Positions 63,610-64,000 of a stretch of 64,000 nucleotides of DNA are shown here, one piece after another. The translations under genes and the position numbers were made by a program. This DNA comes from Microvelia longipes (lineage: Eukaryota > Arthropoda > Insecta > Hemiptera > Veliidae): the NCBI GenBank assembly GCA_018340805.1, contig JACMZG010001863.1, positions 25,816,849 to 25,880,848 of the forward strand, in the 5' to 3' direction. Below the pieces are notes generated by a model, which worked only from the letters and a program-made list of their open reading frames with translations, did not search any database and had not been told where the DNA came from. Position 1 is the stretch's first letter. Every line of letters begins with the position of its first letter.

Positions 63610-64000
63610 CTATAAACATGTAAACTACTATTCACTATCATGTCTATAATTTACAAATCTTTCAATTTCCAATCATCATTAGAAAATGTAAAGTTAATAA
63701 ATTTGTTTTTATAAAGGATTAAAGAAAATTTCTCTCTACTGATAATTATTTATGTAATGATACAGCTAGCTTTCAATCTTAACAGAGCACTATCAGTGCC
63801 TAAACAACAAAGAAATAAAATATAATATAAAGAAGAAATAAAATAGATCTAAGAAAAATAAAAATAAAACCATACAAAATAAAAATAAATAAATACACTA
63901 AAAAATAAGCCGCACGGCAGCCAATATAAATAATATAAAATTGTCAAAGTGTCTAGAAAATACTTAATATAACTTAAGAATCTATAAAGCATTAAAATGT

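Overview
This 64 kb window is from an animal nuclear genome, most likely an arthropod and probably an insect. Genes are split by AT-rich introns with GT/AG borders, about 70% of the bases look like A or T, and the spaces are filled with small mobile elements. I place the organism from the protein families and the repeat types, not from a database match.

Four genes are well supported. (1) Plus strand, 2653-8777: the mitotic cyclin CycB3, in eight coding exons giving about 553 residues, with three KEN motifs and two cyclin boxes. A non-coding first exon may end at 590. (2) Minus strand, 29881-18865: a PRC1/Ase1/MAP65 microtubule-bundling protein (fascetto in Drosophila), in eleven exons giving about 685 residues, every junction in phase. 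(3) Minus strand, 43321-34336: a type I membrane receptor with signal peptide, EMI domain, NIM-type cysteine repeat, EGF-like module, a very large Thr/Pro-rich mucin-like stalk, one transmembrane helix and a tail with tyrosine motifs, about 1360 residues. It resembles Nimrod A and Draper and appears to use a 23-base microexon. (4) Minus strand, 59122-58919: a 67-residue single-exon protein matching the small subunit of serine palmitoyltransferase. Two further exons (63609-61692, minus) belong to a gene I do not recognise that continues beyond the window. One good-looking exon (49259-49041, minus) stands alone.

Region by region: 1-2650 upstream and probable first intron of CycB3; 2.65-8.8 kb CycB3; 8.8-18.8 kb intergenic, with a large foldback element, a 160-bp-period tandem repeat and a hAT transposase remnant; 18.9-30 kb the PRC1 gene; 30-34.3 kb gene-poor, with microsatellites; 34.3-43.3 kb the receptor, with a Penelope-like retroelement in an intron; 43.3-58.9 kb a repeat-rich stretch (three copies of a repeat ending in a 5S-rRNA-like segment, a TIR element with 39-bp tandem repeats, a tyrosine-recombinase fragment, a second Penelope-like element, and a duplicated piece of the PRC1 gene); 58.9-64 kb the small SPT subunit, another retroelement-like tail, microsatellites and the partial gene.

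Two of the genes act in cell division (CycB3 in the cyclin-CDK1 mitotic switch, PRC1 in the spindle midzone), but they are separate transcription units on opposite strands and the sequence gives no sign of joint control. I saw no new multi-gene system. The most unusual signals are local: the microexon lying inside an inverted duplication, an in-frame tandem duplication of a CycB3 splice donor, the Penelope-like elements with hammerhead-like motifs, and the duplicated PRC1 exon piece with its carried repeat.
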